Source: Sphingopyxis microcysteis (GTDB lineage Bacteria; Pseudomonadota; Alphaproteobacteria; Sphingomonadales; Sphingomonadaceae). Taken from it: a DNA stretch of 64,000 nt. This document shows, in pieces, positions 27,228-38,544 of this stretch; the stretch's first letter is position 1, and each line of letters starts with the position of its first letter. The notes under the pieces were generated by a model. It was given only the letters and a program-made list of their open reading frames with translations, was not told where the DNA came from and did not search any database. Location: the NCBI RefSeq assembly GCF_012274265.1, contig NZ_JAANYY010000002.1, positions 1,550,001 through 1,614,000 on the forward strand, read 5' to 3'. A program made the position numbers and the translations under genes.

Positions 27228-28664
27228 TCACTTGGCGTTCTCCGCCGCGCTCGCCAGCCCGGCCGCCATCTTGGTGATGTCGCCCGCGCCCAGGCAGATG
27301 ATCATATCGCCCGCACCAAGATCGCCCGCCTTGACGCTATCCGCGATGCTCGCTGCCAGAGCCGCCGCATCCGCAACAACACTCGCTTGCCGATGCCCCC
27401 GGTCGCGCAGCCCCGCGACCAGCGCATCGGACGACACGCCGTCGATCGGCGCCTCACCCGCGGCATAGACGGGCAGCGCGAGCACGATATCGGCATCGTT
27501 AAATGCCTGCTGAAAATCGTCCATATGGTCGCGAAGCCGGGTGAAGCGGTGCGGCTGGACCACGCCGACGACGCGCCCCGCGCCGACGCCTTCGCGCGCC
27601 GCCGACAGCACCGCGCGGATCTCGACCGGGTGGTGCGCATAATCGTCGATCACGGTGACGCTGCCCTCACCCGCGGCGATCTCGCCGACCTTGGTGAAGC
27701 GGCGCTTGACCCCGGCGAAACCGTTGAAGCCCGACACGATCTTGTCGTCGCTCACCCCCATGTGCAGCGCCACCGCAATTGCAGCGAGCGAGTTCTGGAC
27801 ATTGTGGCGCCCCGACATCGGCAGGTGGATGCCCTCGATCGTGCGGCTGTTGCCGTCGCGGTCGCGGACGACGACGTCGAAACGATTGCCGTCGGGGCCG
27901 GGCGTCACATTGGTGCCGCGCACGTCGGCTTGGGCAGAAAAACCGTAGGTGACGATACGGCGGTCGCGGATGCGCGGGATGATCGCCTGCACCTCGGGAT
28001 GGTCGAGGCACAGCATCGCAGCGCCGTAAAAGGGGACGTTCTCGATGAACTCGACGAACGCGTCCTTGATCGCGTCGAAACTGCCATAATGGTCGAGATG
28101 TTCGGGATCGATGTTGGTGACAACCGCGATCGTGCCGTCGAGGCGCAGGAAGCTGCCGTCGCTCTCGTCGGCCTCGACCACCATCCAGTCCGACGCGCCG
28201 AGCCGCGCGTTCGAGCCGTAATTGTTGATAATGCCGCCGTTGATCACGGTCGGGTCGATGCCGCCCGCATCGAGCAACGCGGCAACGAGGCTGGTCGTCG
28301 TCGTCTTGCCGTGCGTGCCGGCGATGGCGACGGTCGATTTGAGGCGCATCAACTCGGCGAGCATTTCGGCGCGGCGGACGAGCGGGATGCGCTGCGCGAG
28401 GGCTGCCTCGACCTCGGGATTGCCGCGCTTGACCGCGGTCGAGGTAACAACCACCGCCACGCCATCGACATTCGAAGCTTCATGGCCGATGCTGACCTTG
28501 ATCCCGCGCTTGCGCAGGCCTTCGATGACATAGCTTTCAGCGATGTCGCTGCCCTGCACCTGATAGCCAAGGTTGTGCATCACCTCGGCGATCCCCGACA
28601 TGCCGATGCCGCCGATGCCGATGAAGTGGATGGTGCCGATGTCGGTCGCAACGCCGCGCATCAT
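27228..28664 (-). CDS. murC: UDP-N-acetylmuramate--L-alanine ligase
   Basis: A 478-residue Mur ligase adding L-Ala to UDP-MurNAc. N-terminal [21 protein letters not shown] loop [16 protein letters not shown], and [16 protein letters not shown] in the C-terminal domain. Two adjacent ATGs occur (28664 and 28661): the first overlaps the murG stop as ATGA, while the second is better spaced from GGGAGG. Either gives a functional protein. A second MurC-like ligase lies at 48503. Confidence 0.97.
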   Translation of the reverse strand: MMRGVATDIGTIHFIGIGGIGMSGIAEVMHNLGYQVQGSDIAESYVIEGLRKRGIKVSIGHEASNVDGVAVVVTSTAVKRGNPEVEAALAQRIPLVRRAEMLAELMRLKSTVAIAGTHGKTTTTSLVAALLDAGGIDPTVINGGIINNYGSNARLGASDWMVVEADESDGSFLRLDGTIAVVTNIDPEHLDHYGSFDAIKDAFVEFIENVPFYGAAMLCLDHPEVQAIIPRIRDRRIVTYGFSAQADVRGTNVTPGPDGNRFDVVVRDRDGNSRTIEGIHLPMSGRHNVQNSLAAIAVALHMGVSDDKIVSGFNGFAGVKRRFTKVGEIAAGEGSVTVIDDYAHHPVEIRAVLSAAREGVGAGRVVGVVQPHRFTRLRDHMDDFQQAFNDADIVLALPVYAAGEAPIDGVSSDALVAGLRDRGHRQASVVADAAALAASIADSVKAGDLGAGDMIICLGAGDITKMAAGLASAAENAK

Positions 28665-29845
28665 TCGCCTCCCGCGCGCGCCGACGCCATGCCGGTCGCT
28701 GCGGCGCGCTGGCCCGACGAAGCGCCGACGCGGATGACGTCCATCATCGGCGGTGCGGCAAGCGATTCGACTAGGTCGGCGAGGTCGCGCGTGGCGTCGG
28801 GCAGGCCGCAGCTCGCGGCGCGCGCCGCGGCATTTTCGAGCGCACCGGGTTCGAGCGCCATGCGCTGGATCTGCTTGGCGAGTTCGCTGGCGGTAAATTG
28901 CGGCTGCGGGATCGAGCGCGCGCCGCCCGCCTCGACCATGTCGACGACATTATAGGTCTGGTGATTGTCCATCGCATGCGGATAAGGAACGAAGATCGCG
29001 GGCCGCCCGGCGCAGGCCAGTTCGGCCACCGTCGACGCCCCGGCGCGCGCAATCACCAAATGCGCCCAGCGGAGCCTGTCGGGAAAATCGGTGATATAAG
29101 GCGCGCATTCGGCGGCGACGCCCATCGCCGCATATTTGCCGCGCACTTCCTCCAGATCGGCCTCGCGGCATTGCTGCACGACCTGCAACCGGTCGAGCAG
29201 CGCGCGCGGCAGCATCGCGATCGCGGCGGGCACGACATCACTCAGCACCGTCGCCCCCAAGCTGCCGCCGACGACGAGCAAGCGGAAAATGCCTTCCTCG
29301 CTTAGCGGCGGGAAGCCTTCCTCGCGGATCGCGATGATTTCGTCGCGCACCGGATTGCCGGTGATGTGCTTTTTCAGCTCATGGCCCGCCGGGTAACGCT
29401 GGATATTGTGATAGGCGACCGCCACCGCATCGACGCGCGGCGCCATCATGCGGTTGACCCGCCCCAGCACGGCATTTTGTTCGTGCAGCACGCGCGGCCG
29501 TTTCGTCGCACCCGCGGCGAGCAGGCTGGGCAACGAGGGATAGCCGCCGAAGCCGATGACGACCGCGGGATCGAAATCGCGGATCAGGTCAATCGCCATC
29601 CGCCGCCCTTTGCGGATCGCGAGCGCCGCCTTGACCCAGCCGATGGGTCCGCCCGACACGCGCCCGGCGGGGAGGACATGCGTTTCCATCTCGGCGGGCG
29701 CGCCCGGAATACGCAGGCCGCGGTCGTCGCTGACCAGCGCGACGCGATGCCCGCGCGCGATCAGCTCGCCCGCCAGCGCATAAGCGGGGAGCATATGCCC
29801 CCCGGTCCCGCCAGCAGCGAGCAGATAGTGGCGAGTTGCACTCAT
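28661..29845 (-). CDS. murG: UDP-GlcNAc:lipid I GlcNAc transferase
   Basis: A 394-residue GT-B enzyme making lipid II on the cytoplasmic membrane face. Motifs: [18 protein letters not shown] at the N-terminus, [29 protein letters not shown] and [21 protein letters not shown]. It has an unusual C-terminal tail of about 30 residues ([20 protein letters not shown]) past the family end. ATG 29845 sits in an ATGA overlap with ftsW; the longer in-frame reading lies within ftsW. Confidence 0.97.
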   Translation of the reverse strand: MSATRHYLLAAGGTGGHMLPAYALAGELIARGHRVALVSDDRGLRIPGAPAEMETHVLPAGRVSGGPIGWVKAALAIRKGRRMAIDLIRDFDPAVVIGFGGYPSLPSLLAAGATKRPRVLHEQNAVLGRVNRMMAPRVDAVAVAYHNIQRYPAGHELKKHITGNPVRDEIIAIREEGFPPLSEEGIFRLLVVGGSLGATVLSDVVPAAIAMLPRALLDRLQVVQQCREADLEEVRGKYAAMGVAAECAPYITDFPDRLRWAHLVIARAGASTVAELACAGRPAIFVPYPHAMDNHQTYNVVDMVEAGGARSIPQPQFTASELAKQIQRMALEPGALENAAARAASCGLPDATRDLADLVESLAAPPMMDVIRVGASSGQRAAATGMASARAGGE

Positions 29846-31080
29846 TTCTTGTTCCAGTTGCGGGTCATCGACACCCGCGCCGCATAGGGGTTTCGCCGGG
29901 TCAGCGACAAGAGCAAACCCATGCCGATCGACAGCGCGATGAACGATGAACCGCCATAGCTGATGAACGGCAGCGTCATGCCCTTCGACGGGAACAGCTG
30001 GGTATTCACCGCCATGTTGATCGTCGCCTGCCCGCCGAACTGTGCGATCAATCCCGCGACCGCGAGGATCAGGAAGCTGTCCTCTTCGTCGAGCAGACGC
30101 ACGAGGACGCGGACGATGATCGCCAGATAGAGGATCGCAATCGCGATGCAGGCAATCATCCCGAACTCTTCGCCGATGACCGAGAAAATATAGTCGGTAT
30201 GCGCCTCGGGCAGCTGGAATTTCGCGAGGCCCGCCCCCGGCCCGGTGCCGATCAACCCGCCCGCGGTCAGCGTCGCATGCGCCTTGTCGACCTGAAAACT
30301 GTCGCCCTCGGCGAACAGCCAGATGTTGATGCGCTGCTGCGCCACCGGGTAAAAGAAATAGGCGAGGATGATGCCGACCACGCCGGTTGCGGCGAGCATC
30401 CCCATGATTCGCATCGACAGCCCGGCGACAAGCACGAGCACCAGCCAGGTCGCGGCGAAAATCACCGTCTGCCCCAGATCGGGCTGCCCCATCAGCAGCA
30501 CCGCGATCACCCCGGTCAGCACAAAGCTGAGCGGCACCACGGGCAAGCTCTGGTCGTGCAGGCGCAGCGACAGGATCCACGCCAGCGACACGGCGAAAAA
30601 GGGCTTGAGAAACTCCGACGGTTGCAGCCGGAAAACGCCGCCGCCGATCCAGCGCTGCGCGCCATTGACCGTGGTGCCAAGCAGCGGGACCATGAACAGC
30701 AGGATAAGGAAGGTGATCGTGCCATAGATCGCGAAACGCCGCGCCTGCGGTTTGGGCAGCATCGACACGCCCAGCATCACCGGTACCCCGACAATGACCC
30801 ACATCAGCTGGCGATAGAAATAATAGAGCGGGTCGAGCGACGCGGTGCTGGTCGACAATTTTTGCGCCGCCACCGGCGACGCCGCGGCAACCGCAACGAG
30901 TCCGATCGCAACCAGCATCGACACCAGCAGCAACAGCACCCGGTCGATTTCCCAGAACCACAATCCCAGCGGCGTCCTGTCGGCGCGGCTGAGACGCGGG
31001 CCGCGGCGCTTGACGGTGCGCGTCGTCGCAATCACCGGCCTTTCGGTGGTGGCGTCCATATTGTCCATTCCCCCGCTCAT
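29842..31080 (-). CDS. ftsW: Lipid II polymerase FtsW
   Basis: A 412-residue SEDS-family membrane glycosyltransferase for septal peptidoglycan, partnered by FtsI. About ten hydrophobic helices follow a basic cytoplasmic lead. SEDS signatures include LQPSEFLKPFFAV and, near the C-terminus, FPSKGMTLPFISYGGSS. The start overlaps the murD stop (ATGA). Confidence 0.97.
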   Translation of the reverse strand: MSGGMDNMDATTERPVIATTRTVKRRGPRLSRADRTPLGLWFWEIDRVLLLLVSMLVAIGLVAVAAASPVAAQKLSTSTASLDPLYYFYRQLMWVIVGVPVMLGVSMLPKPQARRFAIYGTITFLILLFMVPLLGTTVNGAQRWIGGGVFRLQPSEFLKPFFAVSLAWILSLRLHDQSLPVVPLSFVLTGVIAVLLMGQPDLGQTVIFAATWLVLVLVAGLSMRIMGMLAATGVVGIILAYFFYPVAQQRINIWLFAEGDSFQVDKAHATLTAGGLIGTGPGAGLAKFQLPEAHTDYIFSVIGEEFGMIACIAIAILYLAIIVRVLVRLLDEEDSFLILAVAGLIAQFGGQATINMAVNTQLFPSKGMTLPFISYGGSSFIALSIGMGLLLSLTRRNPYAARVSMTRNWNKK

Positions 31081-32381
31081 GCCCCAAGCGCCGCGACAAG
31101 TCCGCGAAAAACATCGCCGCGCTGTTCATAATCCTTGAACTGGTCGAACGAGGCGCAGGCCGGCGACAGCAGCACGATGTCGCCGGGCCGCGCCGCTGCC
31201 GCCGCATGCGCGACTGCCGTTGCCATATCAGCCGACCGATCGACCGGGATCGCATCGCCGATTTCGGCAGCGAACGGCTCCATCGCATCGCCGATCAGAT
31301 AGGCCTGTTTCACATGACCGAACCAGGGGCGGCACGCCGCCAGCCCGTCGCCCTTCGCTTGCCCTCCGGCAATCCAGTGCAAACGCTGGTCCGGCGCCGG
31401 CGGGAATGCCGCCAGCGCCGGTGCAGCGGAAGCCGCGTTGGTCGCCTTGCTGTCATTGAACCAGCGGACGCCTGCGACTTCGCCGACCAATTCCATCCGA
31501 TGCGGCAGCGACCGGTAGGTCGCTAGGCCGCGTTCGATCTGTTCGTCGTTCAATCCCAGCACGCGGCACACCGCGATCGCGCAGACGGCGTTCTGCGCGT
31601 TGTGCGGGCCTTGCAGCGCGGGCCAGCGCGCCTGATCGACCGGGTCGATGTCCTTGCCCGACACGCGGTGCAGGCGGTGGTTGATCCGACCCGCGATCAT
31701 CTTTGAAGGATCGTCGTCGACCGCGACGATCGCGACCTGATCCCGATGCTGGAGCGAAAACAGCCGTGCCTTGGACGCGGCATAGCCGGTAAACCCGTCA
31801 TAGCGGTCGAGATGGTCGGGGCTGAGGTTGGTCAGCACCGCGACATCGCAGGCAAGGCTGTGCGACAGGTCGATCTGATAGCTCGATAGCTCGAGCACAT
31901 ACACGCCGCCTTCATGGAGCGGATCGCGCGAGAGGATCGGCAACCCGATATTGCCGCCCATCAGCGACGGCACCCCGGCGCTTTCCAGCATATGGTGGAT
32001 CAGCGCCGTGACGGTCGATTTGCCGTTCGTTCCGGTGATGCCAACGACCTTGTGCGGCGGCAGTTCGCCGCGCGCTTCGGCAAAAAGCTCGACGTCGCCG
32101 ATCACCGGTACATGCGCCTCGCGCGCGTGCGCGGCGATCGGGTGGCGGTTGAGCGGCACGCCGGGCGATACGACCACCCCGGCAAAGCCGATCAGGTCAA
32201 TCTCCAACGGATTGCCGATGTCGGCGCCCAGCGCCATCGCATCGTCGCGCGCTTCCTCGCGCTCGTCCCACGCGGTGACCCCCGCGCCGCTGGCGACGAG
32301 CGCCGCGACCGTCGCGAGCCCCGAGCGCGCCAGCCCCAGCACCGCATAGCGGCGACCGGCAAAGGCGCGCGAGGTGATCAC
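31077..32381 (-). CDS. murD: UDP-N-acetylmuramoyl-L-alanine--D-glutamate ligase
   Basis: A 434-residue Mur ligase adding D-Glu. It contains [17 protein letters not shown], the ATP loop [29 protein letters not shown] and [15 protein letters not shown]. Start ATG 32381 overlaps the mraY stop by 4 bases and its own stop overlaps ftsW. Confidence 0.97.
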   Translation of the reverse strand: MITSRAFAGRRYAVLGLARSGLATVAALVASGAGVTAWDEREEARDDAMALGADIGNPLEIDLIGFAGVVVSPGVPLNRHPIAAHAREAHVPVIGDVELFAEARGELPPHKVVGITGTNGKSTVTALIHHMLESAGVPSLMGGNIGLPILSRDPLHEGGVYVLELSSYQIDLSHSLACDVAVLTNLSPDHLDRYDGFTGYAASKARLFSLQHRDQVAIVAVDDDPSKMIAGRINHRLHRVSGKDIDPVDQARWPALQGPHNAQNAVCAIAVCRVLGLNDEQIERGLATYRSLPHRMELVGEVAGVRWFNDSKATNAASAAPALAAFPPAPDQRLHWIAGGQAKGDGLAACRPWFGHVKQAYLIGDAMEPFAAEIGDAIPVDRSADMATAVAHAAAAARPGDIVLLSPACASFDQFKDYEQRGDVFRGLVAALGA

Positions 32382-33448
32382 CGCAGCTTTAAGGTCGCGA
32401 GCCCCGCGAGCGCCAGAACGATCGAGACGATCCAGAAGCGGATGACGACGGTCGATTCGGGCCAGCCCATCTGCTCGAAATGATGGTGGATCGGCGCCAT
32501 GCGGAACACCCGCTTGCCGGTGCGCTTGTACCAGAACACCTGGATGATCACCGACAAGGCCTCGACCACGAACAATCCGCCGACCAGGACGAGCACCAGC
32601 TCATGCTGCGCCGTCACCGCGATCGTCGCCAGAGCGCCGCCGAGCGCGAGGCTGCCGGTGTCGCCCATGAACACCGCCGCAGGCGGCGCGTTGAACCACA
32701 GGAACGCGAGGCACGCCCCGATGATCGCGGCGGCGAACACCGCCAGCTCGCCCGCCCCCGAAACATGCGGGATGCCCAGATATTCGGCGAATTTCACATT
32801 GCCCGACAGATAGACGATGACGAGGAAGGTCAGGCTGGCGATGATCACCGGGAAGGTCGCAAGGCCGTCGAGCCCATCGGTCAGGTTCACCGCATTGCCG
32901 AAGCCGACGATCAGCACCATCGCAAAGACATAATAGAGCGGCCCGAGTTCGAGCACGACACCGCTGAAAAAGGGCAGATACAGGTCGGTACCGGTGCGCG
33001 ACACGATCAGGAACACCGCGACCCCGGCGATCAGGAACTCGATCAGCAGGCGGACGCGACCCGGAATGCCGCGATGGCTGGCCTTGGTCACCTTGTCGAG
33101 ATCGTCGAGGAAGCCGACCGCCGCAAAACCGCCGGTCACGAAAATGCACGCCCAGACGAAGCGGTTGGACAGGTCCATCCACAAGAGCGCCGAGATCATC
33201 AGAGAGATGAGGATCATCAGCCCGCCCATCGTCGGCGTGCCCTTTTTGGCAAGGTGGCTTTGCGGCCCGTCCTCGCGGATCGGCTGTCCCTTGCCTTGTC
33301 GCATCCGCAGCATCAGGATGAAGCGCGGGCCGATCCACAGGCCAATGATCAATGCGGTTGCGACCGCCGCGCCCGAGCGGAAGCTCAGGTAGCGAATGAG
33401 GTTCAATACCCCCGGAAAGCCCAGCCATTCCGCCAGCCAATATAACAT
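32378..33448 (-). CDS. mraY: Phospho-MurNAc-pentapeptide translocase
   Basis: A 356-residue polytopic enzyme transferring phospho-MurNAc-pentapeptide to undecaprenyl phosphate. Signatures are [39 protein letters not shown] and [15 protein letters not shown], all intact. ATG 33448 shares a base with the murF stop (TGATG); a TTG at 33451 is less likely. Confidence 0.98.
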   Translation of the reverse strand: MLYWLAEWLGFPGVLNLIRYLSFRSGAAVATALIIGLWIGPRFILMLRMRQGKGQPIREDGPQSHLAKKGTPTMGGLMILISLMISALLWMDLSNRFVWACIFVTGGFAAVGFLDDLDKVTKASHRGIPGRVRLLIEFLIAGVAVFLIVSRTGTDLYLPFFSGVVLELGPLYYVFAMVLIVGFGNAVNLTDGLDGLATFPVIIASLTFLVIVYLSGNVKFAEYLGIPHVSGAGELAVFAAAIIGACLAFLWFNAPPAAVFMGDTGSLALGGALATIAVTAQHELVLVLVGGLFVVEALSVIIQVFWYKRTGKRVFRMAPIHHHFEQMGWPESTVVIRFWIVSIVLALAGLATLKLR

Positions 33449-34824
33449 CAACAGTCCCCGTTGGTCAGCGCGGTCACCAGATGCGACAAGCCGACGCTGT
33501 TCGACCCCTTGATCAGCACGGTGTCGCCGGGGTGGATCACGTCGCCCAGCCGTGCCGCTGCGTCAGAGTGGGCGGCCACATGCTCGAAATCGATGCGCCC
33601 CTCAAGCGCTTTGGCGAGCGGCGCCATCTCTTCGCCGACAAGCAGGGCGAATTGCACCCCGGCTGCGACGAGCGGAGCCGCAAGCCCGGCATGATAGGCC
33701 TCGCCGTCGGGGCCGAGTTCCTTCATCGCGCCGAGAATCGCCACCTTGCGATCGCCGGATTCGCTGCCGAGTTGTTCGATCGTCGCGGCCATCGACGCCG
33801 GGTTGGCGTTATAGCTTTCGTCGATCAGCAGAATATGCCCGCCGCCAAACGGCAGCCGGTGACGCGCGCCGCGCCCGGCGAGCCCCGCCATTTCGGCAAA
33901 GGCCAGCCCCGCGGCGGGCAGGTCGCCGCCGACCGCCTTCACCGCCGCCAGCACCGCGAGCGAATTGGATACCCAATGCACCCCCGCCTGCGCGATCGTG
34001 TAGCAGAGCAGCGAATCCTGCACCTGCGCGGTGACGAGCGACCCGCCCTGGCCGTCGGGCAGCCAGTCGACCGCGCGCACATCGGCGTCGGCGCCTAGGC
34101 CGAAGCTGATGACATGCGCGGCATGCTGCTCGGCCTTGGCGCGCAGCCGCGCATAATGCGGGCTGTCGAAGGGGACGATCGCGGTACCGCCGGGCTCCAG
34201 CCCCTCGAAAATCTCGCCCTTCGCGTCGGCGATCGCCTCTTCGCTGCCGAAAAACTCCATGTGCGCCGGGGCGATGGTGGTCACGATGGCGACGTGCGGA
34301 CGGACCATGCGCGTCAGCTCGGCGAGCTCGCCCGCATGGTTCATCCCCATTTCGAACACCCCGAAATCGGCGGTAGAGGGCATGCGCGCGAGGCTGAGTG
34401 GCACGCCGACATGGTTGTTATAGCTTTTGACCGAGCGATGCGCCTTGCCGGGGCGGAAACGGTCGAGCGCCGCGAACAGCGCTTCCTTCGTCCCCGTCTT
34501 GCCCGCCGACCCGGTTACCCCAATGATCCGGCCATGACTGCGCGCGCGCGATGCCGTGCCGAGCGCGTTCAGCGCCGCGGCGCTGTCGGCGACGCGGACA
34601 TGCGGATGGTCGATGGCAGATTCGCAGACAATGCCCGCGGCGCCCGCAGCAATCGCCTTGTCGATAAACTTGTGTCCATCGGTCGCCTCCCCGCGCATCG
34701 CGACGAACAGGTCGCCGGTCGAGACCTCGCGCGAATCAAAGGCGACGCCGTGCACGGTGAAATCGGCGCTCGCTTCGCCGCCGGTCGCGGCGGCAATGGC
34801 GCGGGCTGTCCACAGCGGGTTCAT
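33448..34824 (-). CDS. murF: UDP-MurNAc-tripeptide--D-Ala-D-Ala ligase
   Basis: A 458-residue ligase completing the pentapeptide. N-terminal [23 protein letters not shown] loop [19 protein letters not shown], and [19 protein letters not shown] are characteristic. ATG 34824 lies in an ATGA overlap with murE. Confidence 0.97.
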   Translation of the reverse strand: MNPLWTARAIAAATGGEASADFTVHGVAFDSREVSTGDLFVAMRGEATDGHKFIDKAIAAGAAGIVCESAIDHPHVRVADSAAALNALGTASRARSHGRIIGVTGSAGKTGTKEALFAALDRFRPGKAHRSVKSYNNHVGVPLSLARMPSTADFGVFEMGMNHAGELAELTRMVRPHVAIVTTIAPAHMEFFGSEEAIADAKGEIFEGLEPGGTAIVPFDSPHYARLRAKAEQHAAHVISFGLGADADVRAVDWLPDGQGGSLVTAQVQDSLLCYTIAQAGVHWVSNSLAVLAAVKAVGGDLPAAGLAFAEMAGLAGRGARHRLPFGGGHILLIDESYNANPASMAATIEQLGSESGDRKVAILGAMKELGPDGEAYHAGLAAPLVAAGVQFALLVGEEMAPLAKALEGRIDFEHVAAHSDAAARLGDVIHPGDTVLIKGSNSVGLSHLVTALTNGDC

Positions 34825-36260
34825 GCCGCACACTGGCGCGCGACCGCGACGTCGTCAAAGGGGATGACGCGCATGTCGGCGCCCGCGCCGACGATCTGCC
34901 CCTGCTCATGCCCCTTGCCCGCGATGCAGACGATGTCGTCGGCGCGCGCTTCGGCAATCGCGGCGGCGATCGCGGCGCGGCGATCGCCAATGACCTGCGC
35001 GGTGGGCGCACCGTCGGCGATGGCAGCGCGGATCAGCGCCGGATCCTCGCCGCGCGGATTGTCGTCGGTGATGATCAGCACGTCCGCCTTGGCCGCCGCG
35101 ACCTTCCCCATTTCGGGGCGCTTCGCCTGATCGCGGTCGCCGCCGGCGCCGAACACCAGGATCAGCCGCCCCCGCGCATGCGGACGCAGCGCGTCGAGCG
35201 CCGCCGCGATCGCGTCGGGGGTATGCGCATAGTCGACATAAACCGGCGCTCCCGCCTTGGTGATCGCCGCGCGTTCGAGCCGTCCGCGCACCGGCTGCAG
35301 CCGCGCCAGATTACCCAGTGTTTGCGCAACATCGCCGCCGGTCGCGATCACCAGCCCTGCCGACACCAGCGCATTGGCGACCTGATAGGCGCCGATCAGC
35401 GGCAGATCGACCTTATGGGTCCGCTCGCCCGCCGCGATGACGAGCGACTGGCCGAGCTGGGTCGGTTCGCGCGAGATCAGGCGCAGCGCTTCGCCGTGCG
35501 CCCCGACCGTCAGCAGGCGGACGCCGCGCGCCTTCACCGTATCGATCACCTGTGCCGAATATTCGTCGTCGGCCCACACCACCGCCGCGCCGTCCTGGTC
35601 GACCACCTCGGTAAACAGCCGCAGCTTGGCGGCCAGATAGGCGTCCATCGTGCCATGATAGTCGAGATGGTCATGGCTGAGATTGGTGAACGCCGCCGCC
35701 TTTACCGTCAATCCTTCGGTGCGATACTGGTCGAGCCCGTGGCTCGATGCCTCGAACGCCGCATGGCCGACGCCCTCGACGGCCAACCCCGACATGTTGC
35801 TGAGGAAGGTCACGATGTCGGGCGTGGTGAGCCCGGTCGCGGCGCTGTCGACCGAGGTCGTGATCCCCAGCGTGCCGATCGACGCCGCGTTGAACCCCGC
35901 CATCCGCCACAGCTGGCGCGTCATTTCGACGGTCGAGGTCTTGCCGTTGGTCCCCGTCACCGCAACGCAGGTCGCCGGAAAACGGTGAAAAAAGCGCGCC
36001 GCAATATGCGCGAAAGCGCGGCGCGGATTGGCTTCGGCAATATGCACTGCACCGTCGACGCGGGCTTCGGGCCGTGCGACGACCGCCACCGCCCCGGCCT
36101 CGATCGCCGCGGGAATGAAATCCTCGCCGTTGAATTTCTCGCCAACAAAGGCGCCAAAGACTGTCCCTGGCGCCACTTTGCGATGATCGATGGCGAGGCC
36201 GGTGACGACCGGGTCGGTGCCCGCACCCCCTTGATCCCCCGTCAGCGCGGACAGGCGCAT
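34821..36260 (-). CDS. murE: UDP-MurNAc-L-Ala-D-Glu--meso-DAP ligase
   Basis: A 479-residue ligase adding the third residue. ATP loop AVTGTNGKTSTVEMTRQL; the DNPR motif appears as ITDDNPRGEDPALI, which in the family marks meso-diaminopimelate rather than lysine as substrate, as expected for a Gram-negative. ATG 36260 overlaps the ftsI stop (TAATG). Its own stop overlaps murF. Confidence 0.97.
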   Translation of the reverse strand: MRLSALTGDQGGAGTDPVVTGLAIDHRKVAPGTVFGAFVGEKFNGEDFIPAAIEAGAVAVVARPEARVDGAVHIAEANPRRAFAHIAARFFHRFPATCVAVTGTNGKTSTVEMTRQLWRMAGFNAASIGTLGITTSVDSAATGLTTPDIVTFLSNMSGLAVEGVGHAAFEASSHGLDQYRTEGLTVKAAAFTNLSHDHLDYHGTMDAYLAAKLRLFTEVVDQDGAAVVWADDEYSAQVIDTVKARGVRLLTVGAHGEALRLISREPTQLGQSLVIAAGERTHKVDLPLIGAYQVANALVSAGLVIATGGDVAQTLGNLARLQPVRGRLERAAITKAGAPVYVDYAHTPDAIAAALDALRPHARGRLILVFGAGGDRDQAKRPEMGKVAAAKADVLIITDDNPRGEDPALIRAAIADGAPTAQVIGDRRAAIAAAIAEARADDIVCIAGKGHEQGQIVGAGADMRVIPFDDVAVARQCAA

Positions 36261-37954
36261 TATTCGTCTTCCCCATTTCTCCACAGCAGCGGGGTAAGCT
36301 CGGAGACATCGACGTCGCGGCTTTCGTCGGGGAATACGCCGAGCATCGGTCCGGCGCGCATCACGACCTTGCTGACCACCGGCGCCGCGGTCCAGCCCGC
36401 GGTGCGCTGGCCCGAGCTATAAGCATTGCCCTTGGGCTCATCGATCATCACCAGCACAACGTAGCGCGGATTATCCATCGGGAAAGCCGCGGCAAAGGTC
36501 GCGACGACCGAGCTACGGCGATAGCCGCCCGCGCCCGGCTTTTCGGCGCTGCCGGTCTTGCCGCCGACGCGGAAGCCCGGCGCTTCGGCTTTCTTGCCGG
36601 TGCCGTCCGACACGATCAGGCGTAGCAGCTGGCGCATCCGCGCGCTCGTCGCCGCCTTGAACACACGGCGACCCTTCGGCGGCGCCTGATCGCCCAGTTT
36701 GGTGATCGTCGCGGGGCGATAGATGCCGCCGTTGACCAGCGCGGCATAGGCGCTGGCAAGGTGCAGCGGGGTCACCGCGATGCCATGGCCAAAGCCCGTC
36801 GTCATCGTGGTCAGGCGGCCCCAATTCTTGGGCCAGATCGGGAAAGCGCGTTCTTTCAGGTCAATCTTCGGCCGCGTGTTGAAATCGAGCTTGCGGAACA
36901 TCGCCTCCATATTCTCGCGCCCCAGCTCGTCGGAAATCCGCGCCGTGGTGATGTTCGAGCTATGGATCAGCGTTTCGGGGACGTTCAGCCAGCGGTTCGA
37001 GGGGTGGCTGTCGCGGATGCGAAAGCCCGCGATCGCCAGCGGCGCGGTCGCGTCATAACGCCGCGCCATGCTGGTCACCGTTCCCGCGTCGATCGCGGCA
37101 GCCACCGTCAGCGGCTTGAAGGTCGAACCCAGCTCGTACAGATTATGCGTCACCGCGTTGCGCCGCGCCGCCATATTGTCCGGCGCCAGCTTGTTGGGAT
37201 TATAGGTTGGCAGCGACGTCATCGCCGCGATTTCGCCGGTATGGACGTCGAGGATGATGCCCGCGCCGCCGATCGCCTCCAAATTGGTGACCGCCGAGCC
37301 CAATTCGCTTTCGAGCACACCCTGCACCCGCGCATCGATCGACAGCGCCAGCGGCTCGCCGCGGGTAGCCTTGTCGATCAGGCGGCTGTCGAACGCCCCC
37401 TCGGCGCCGGTGACGCCATGCCCCGCCGCATCGGTAAAGCCCAGCACGTGCGCGGCGAGGCTGAGCTGCGGATACAGCCGCTCTTTCTCGCGCGGGAAGT
37501 CGAAACCGACGTCGCCGATCGCGTTCACCGCCGCGACCTGATCGGGCAGCGCGCGGCGGCGGATATAGGTCGGGCGCGGCCCGCTCACCTTGGCCAACAG
37601 CTCGGCGCGCGATATGTCCGGGAATATCTTGTGCAGTTCGTCGGCCAGATATTGCCGATTGTTGAGCAGCTTTTCCGGAACGACGCGGATCGAATAGCCG
37701 TCGATCGTCCGCGCCAGCGGGATGCCGTTGCGATCGACAATGTCCGCGCGCGCCGGAAGGAAGGCGGTCGATGCCGAACCGTTGCGCGACGACGTGTCGA
37801 ACATCGCGAAATAGAGCAACCGCATCGACACCAGAAAAAACGCCGCCATGAACAGCAGCATCAGGATCATCAGGCGCTGCTGCGCGGTCAGCAAAATCTG
37901 TTGCCGCACCCCAGCGGTACGCACCCGGGTCGGACGGACGACCAGCGTGTTCAT
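36260..37954 (-). CDS. ftsI: Septal transpeptidase FtsI (PBP3)
   Basis: A 564-residue class B penicillin-binding protein. It has a short cytoplasmic lead, one transmembrane helix (MILMLLFMAAFFLVSMRLLY), a pedestal domain, and the transpeptidase with the catalytic serine in GSTFKP, SSN in LIHSSNITT and KTG in GGKTGSAEKPG. It crosslinks septal peptidoglycan with FtsW. Start overlaps the ftsL stop by 4 bases. Confidence 0.97.
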   Translation of the reverse strand: MNTLVVRPTRVRTAGVRQQILLTAQQRLMILMLLFMAAFFLVSMRLLYFAMFDTSSRNGSASTAFLPARADIVDRNGIPLARTIDGYSIRVVPEKLLNNRQYLADELHKIFPDISRAELLAKVSGPRPTYIRRRALPDQVAAVNAIGDVGFDFPREKERLYPQLSLAAHVLGFTDAAGHGVTGAEGAFDSRLIDKATRGEPLALSIDARVQGVLESELGSAVTNLEAIGGAGIILDVHTGEIAAMTSLPTYNPNKLAPDNMAARRNAVTHNLYELGSTFKPLTVAAAIDAGTVTSMARRYDATAPLAIAGFRIRDSHPSNRWLNVPETLIHSSNITTARISDELGRENMEAMFRKLDFNTRPKIDLKERAFPIWPKNWGRLTTMTTGFGHGIAVTPLHLASAYAALVNGGIYRPATITKLGDQAPPKGRRVFKAATSARMRQLLRLIVSDGTGKKAEAPGFRVGGKTGSAEKPGAGGYRRSSVVATFAAAFPMDNPRYVVLVMIDEPKGNAYSSGQRTAGWTAAPVVSKVVMRAGPMLGVFPDESRDVDVSELTPLLWRNGEDE

Positions 37955-38544
37955 CGGGTGGGCTTCCCTCCTGCGGCTTCGGCGGCGGCGGCACGCTTCA
38001 GATCGGCGAGCGTCGATTCGGCAAGCAACTGGTCCTCGATCATCTTGAGCTGCTCGCGGCGGCGCGTCGGCGCCATGCGCGGCGCGGCGTCGCTGCGAAT
38101 GCCCGTTTCGGCCTGCGCCAGCACGACGGGCTTCGCCGCAGCGGGCTTTGCTGCGACCGGGCTTTCCTGGGGCGCGGCGGGCACGGCAACCGGCGAAACC
38201 ATCGCCATCAGCACCGGCGCAACCTCGTTGGCGCCGCGCGCGCGCGGCAGGCGGTCGAGCGACGCCAGCTGGCGCTCGCTCTCCAGATATTGCCCCGCAC
38301 CCGGGGCCGAATAGCCAAAGGTGTCAGCGTTCCACTGCTCCAGCTGGCGCATGGAGGCGCGCACCGCGAGCTCGGATTCGAGGTAGCGGATATTGTCGCG
38401 GCTGCGCTCGATCTCTTTTTCGATCCGCGTCAGTTCGCTGCGCGTCGCCGCGACCTTGAGCGACACCGGATAGAGCATCATCGCACAGATCAGCACCAGC
38501 AGGACCAGTCCGATCCCTTGAAGTTTGCGCGCCGCCATCAGCAT
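37951..38544 (-). CDS. ftsL: FtsL-like bitopic division protein
   Basis: A 197-residue protein with one N-terminal transmembrane helix ([18 protein letters not shown]), then a heptad-like coiled coil ([18 protein letters not shown] to about 75) and a long Ala/Pro-rich C-terminal region ([16 protein letters not shown]). Classic FtsL is about 120 residues, so the extension is extra. Sequence similarity across the family is weak; the call rests on topology and its position between rsmH and ftsI. ATG 38544 has GGAGG 7 bases upstream and overlaps rsmH by 7 bases. Confidence 0.82.
   Translation of the reverse strand: MLMAARKLQGIGLVLLVLICAMMLYPVSLKVAATRSELTRIEKEIERSRDNIRYLESELAVRASMRQLEQWNADTFGYSAPGAGQYLESERQLASLDRLPRARGANEVAPVLMAMVSPVAVPAAPQESPVAAKPAAAKPVVLAQAETGIRSDAAPRMAPTRRREQLKMIEDQLLAESTLADLKRAAAAEAAGGKPTR

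Noticed and set aside
28661..31288. 875-codon reading of murG with a long N-terminus
   Set aside because: The extra part lies inside ftsW in the wrong frame; MurG homology starts at 29845.
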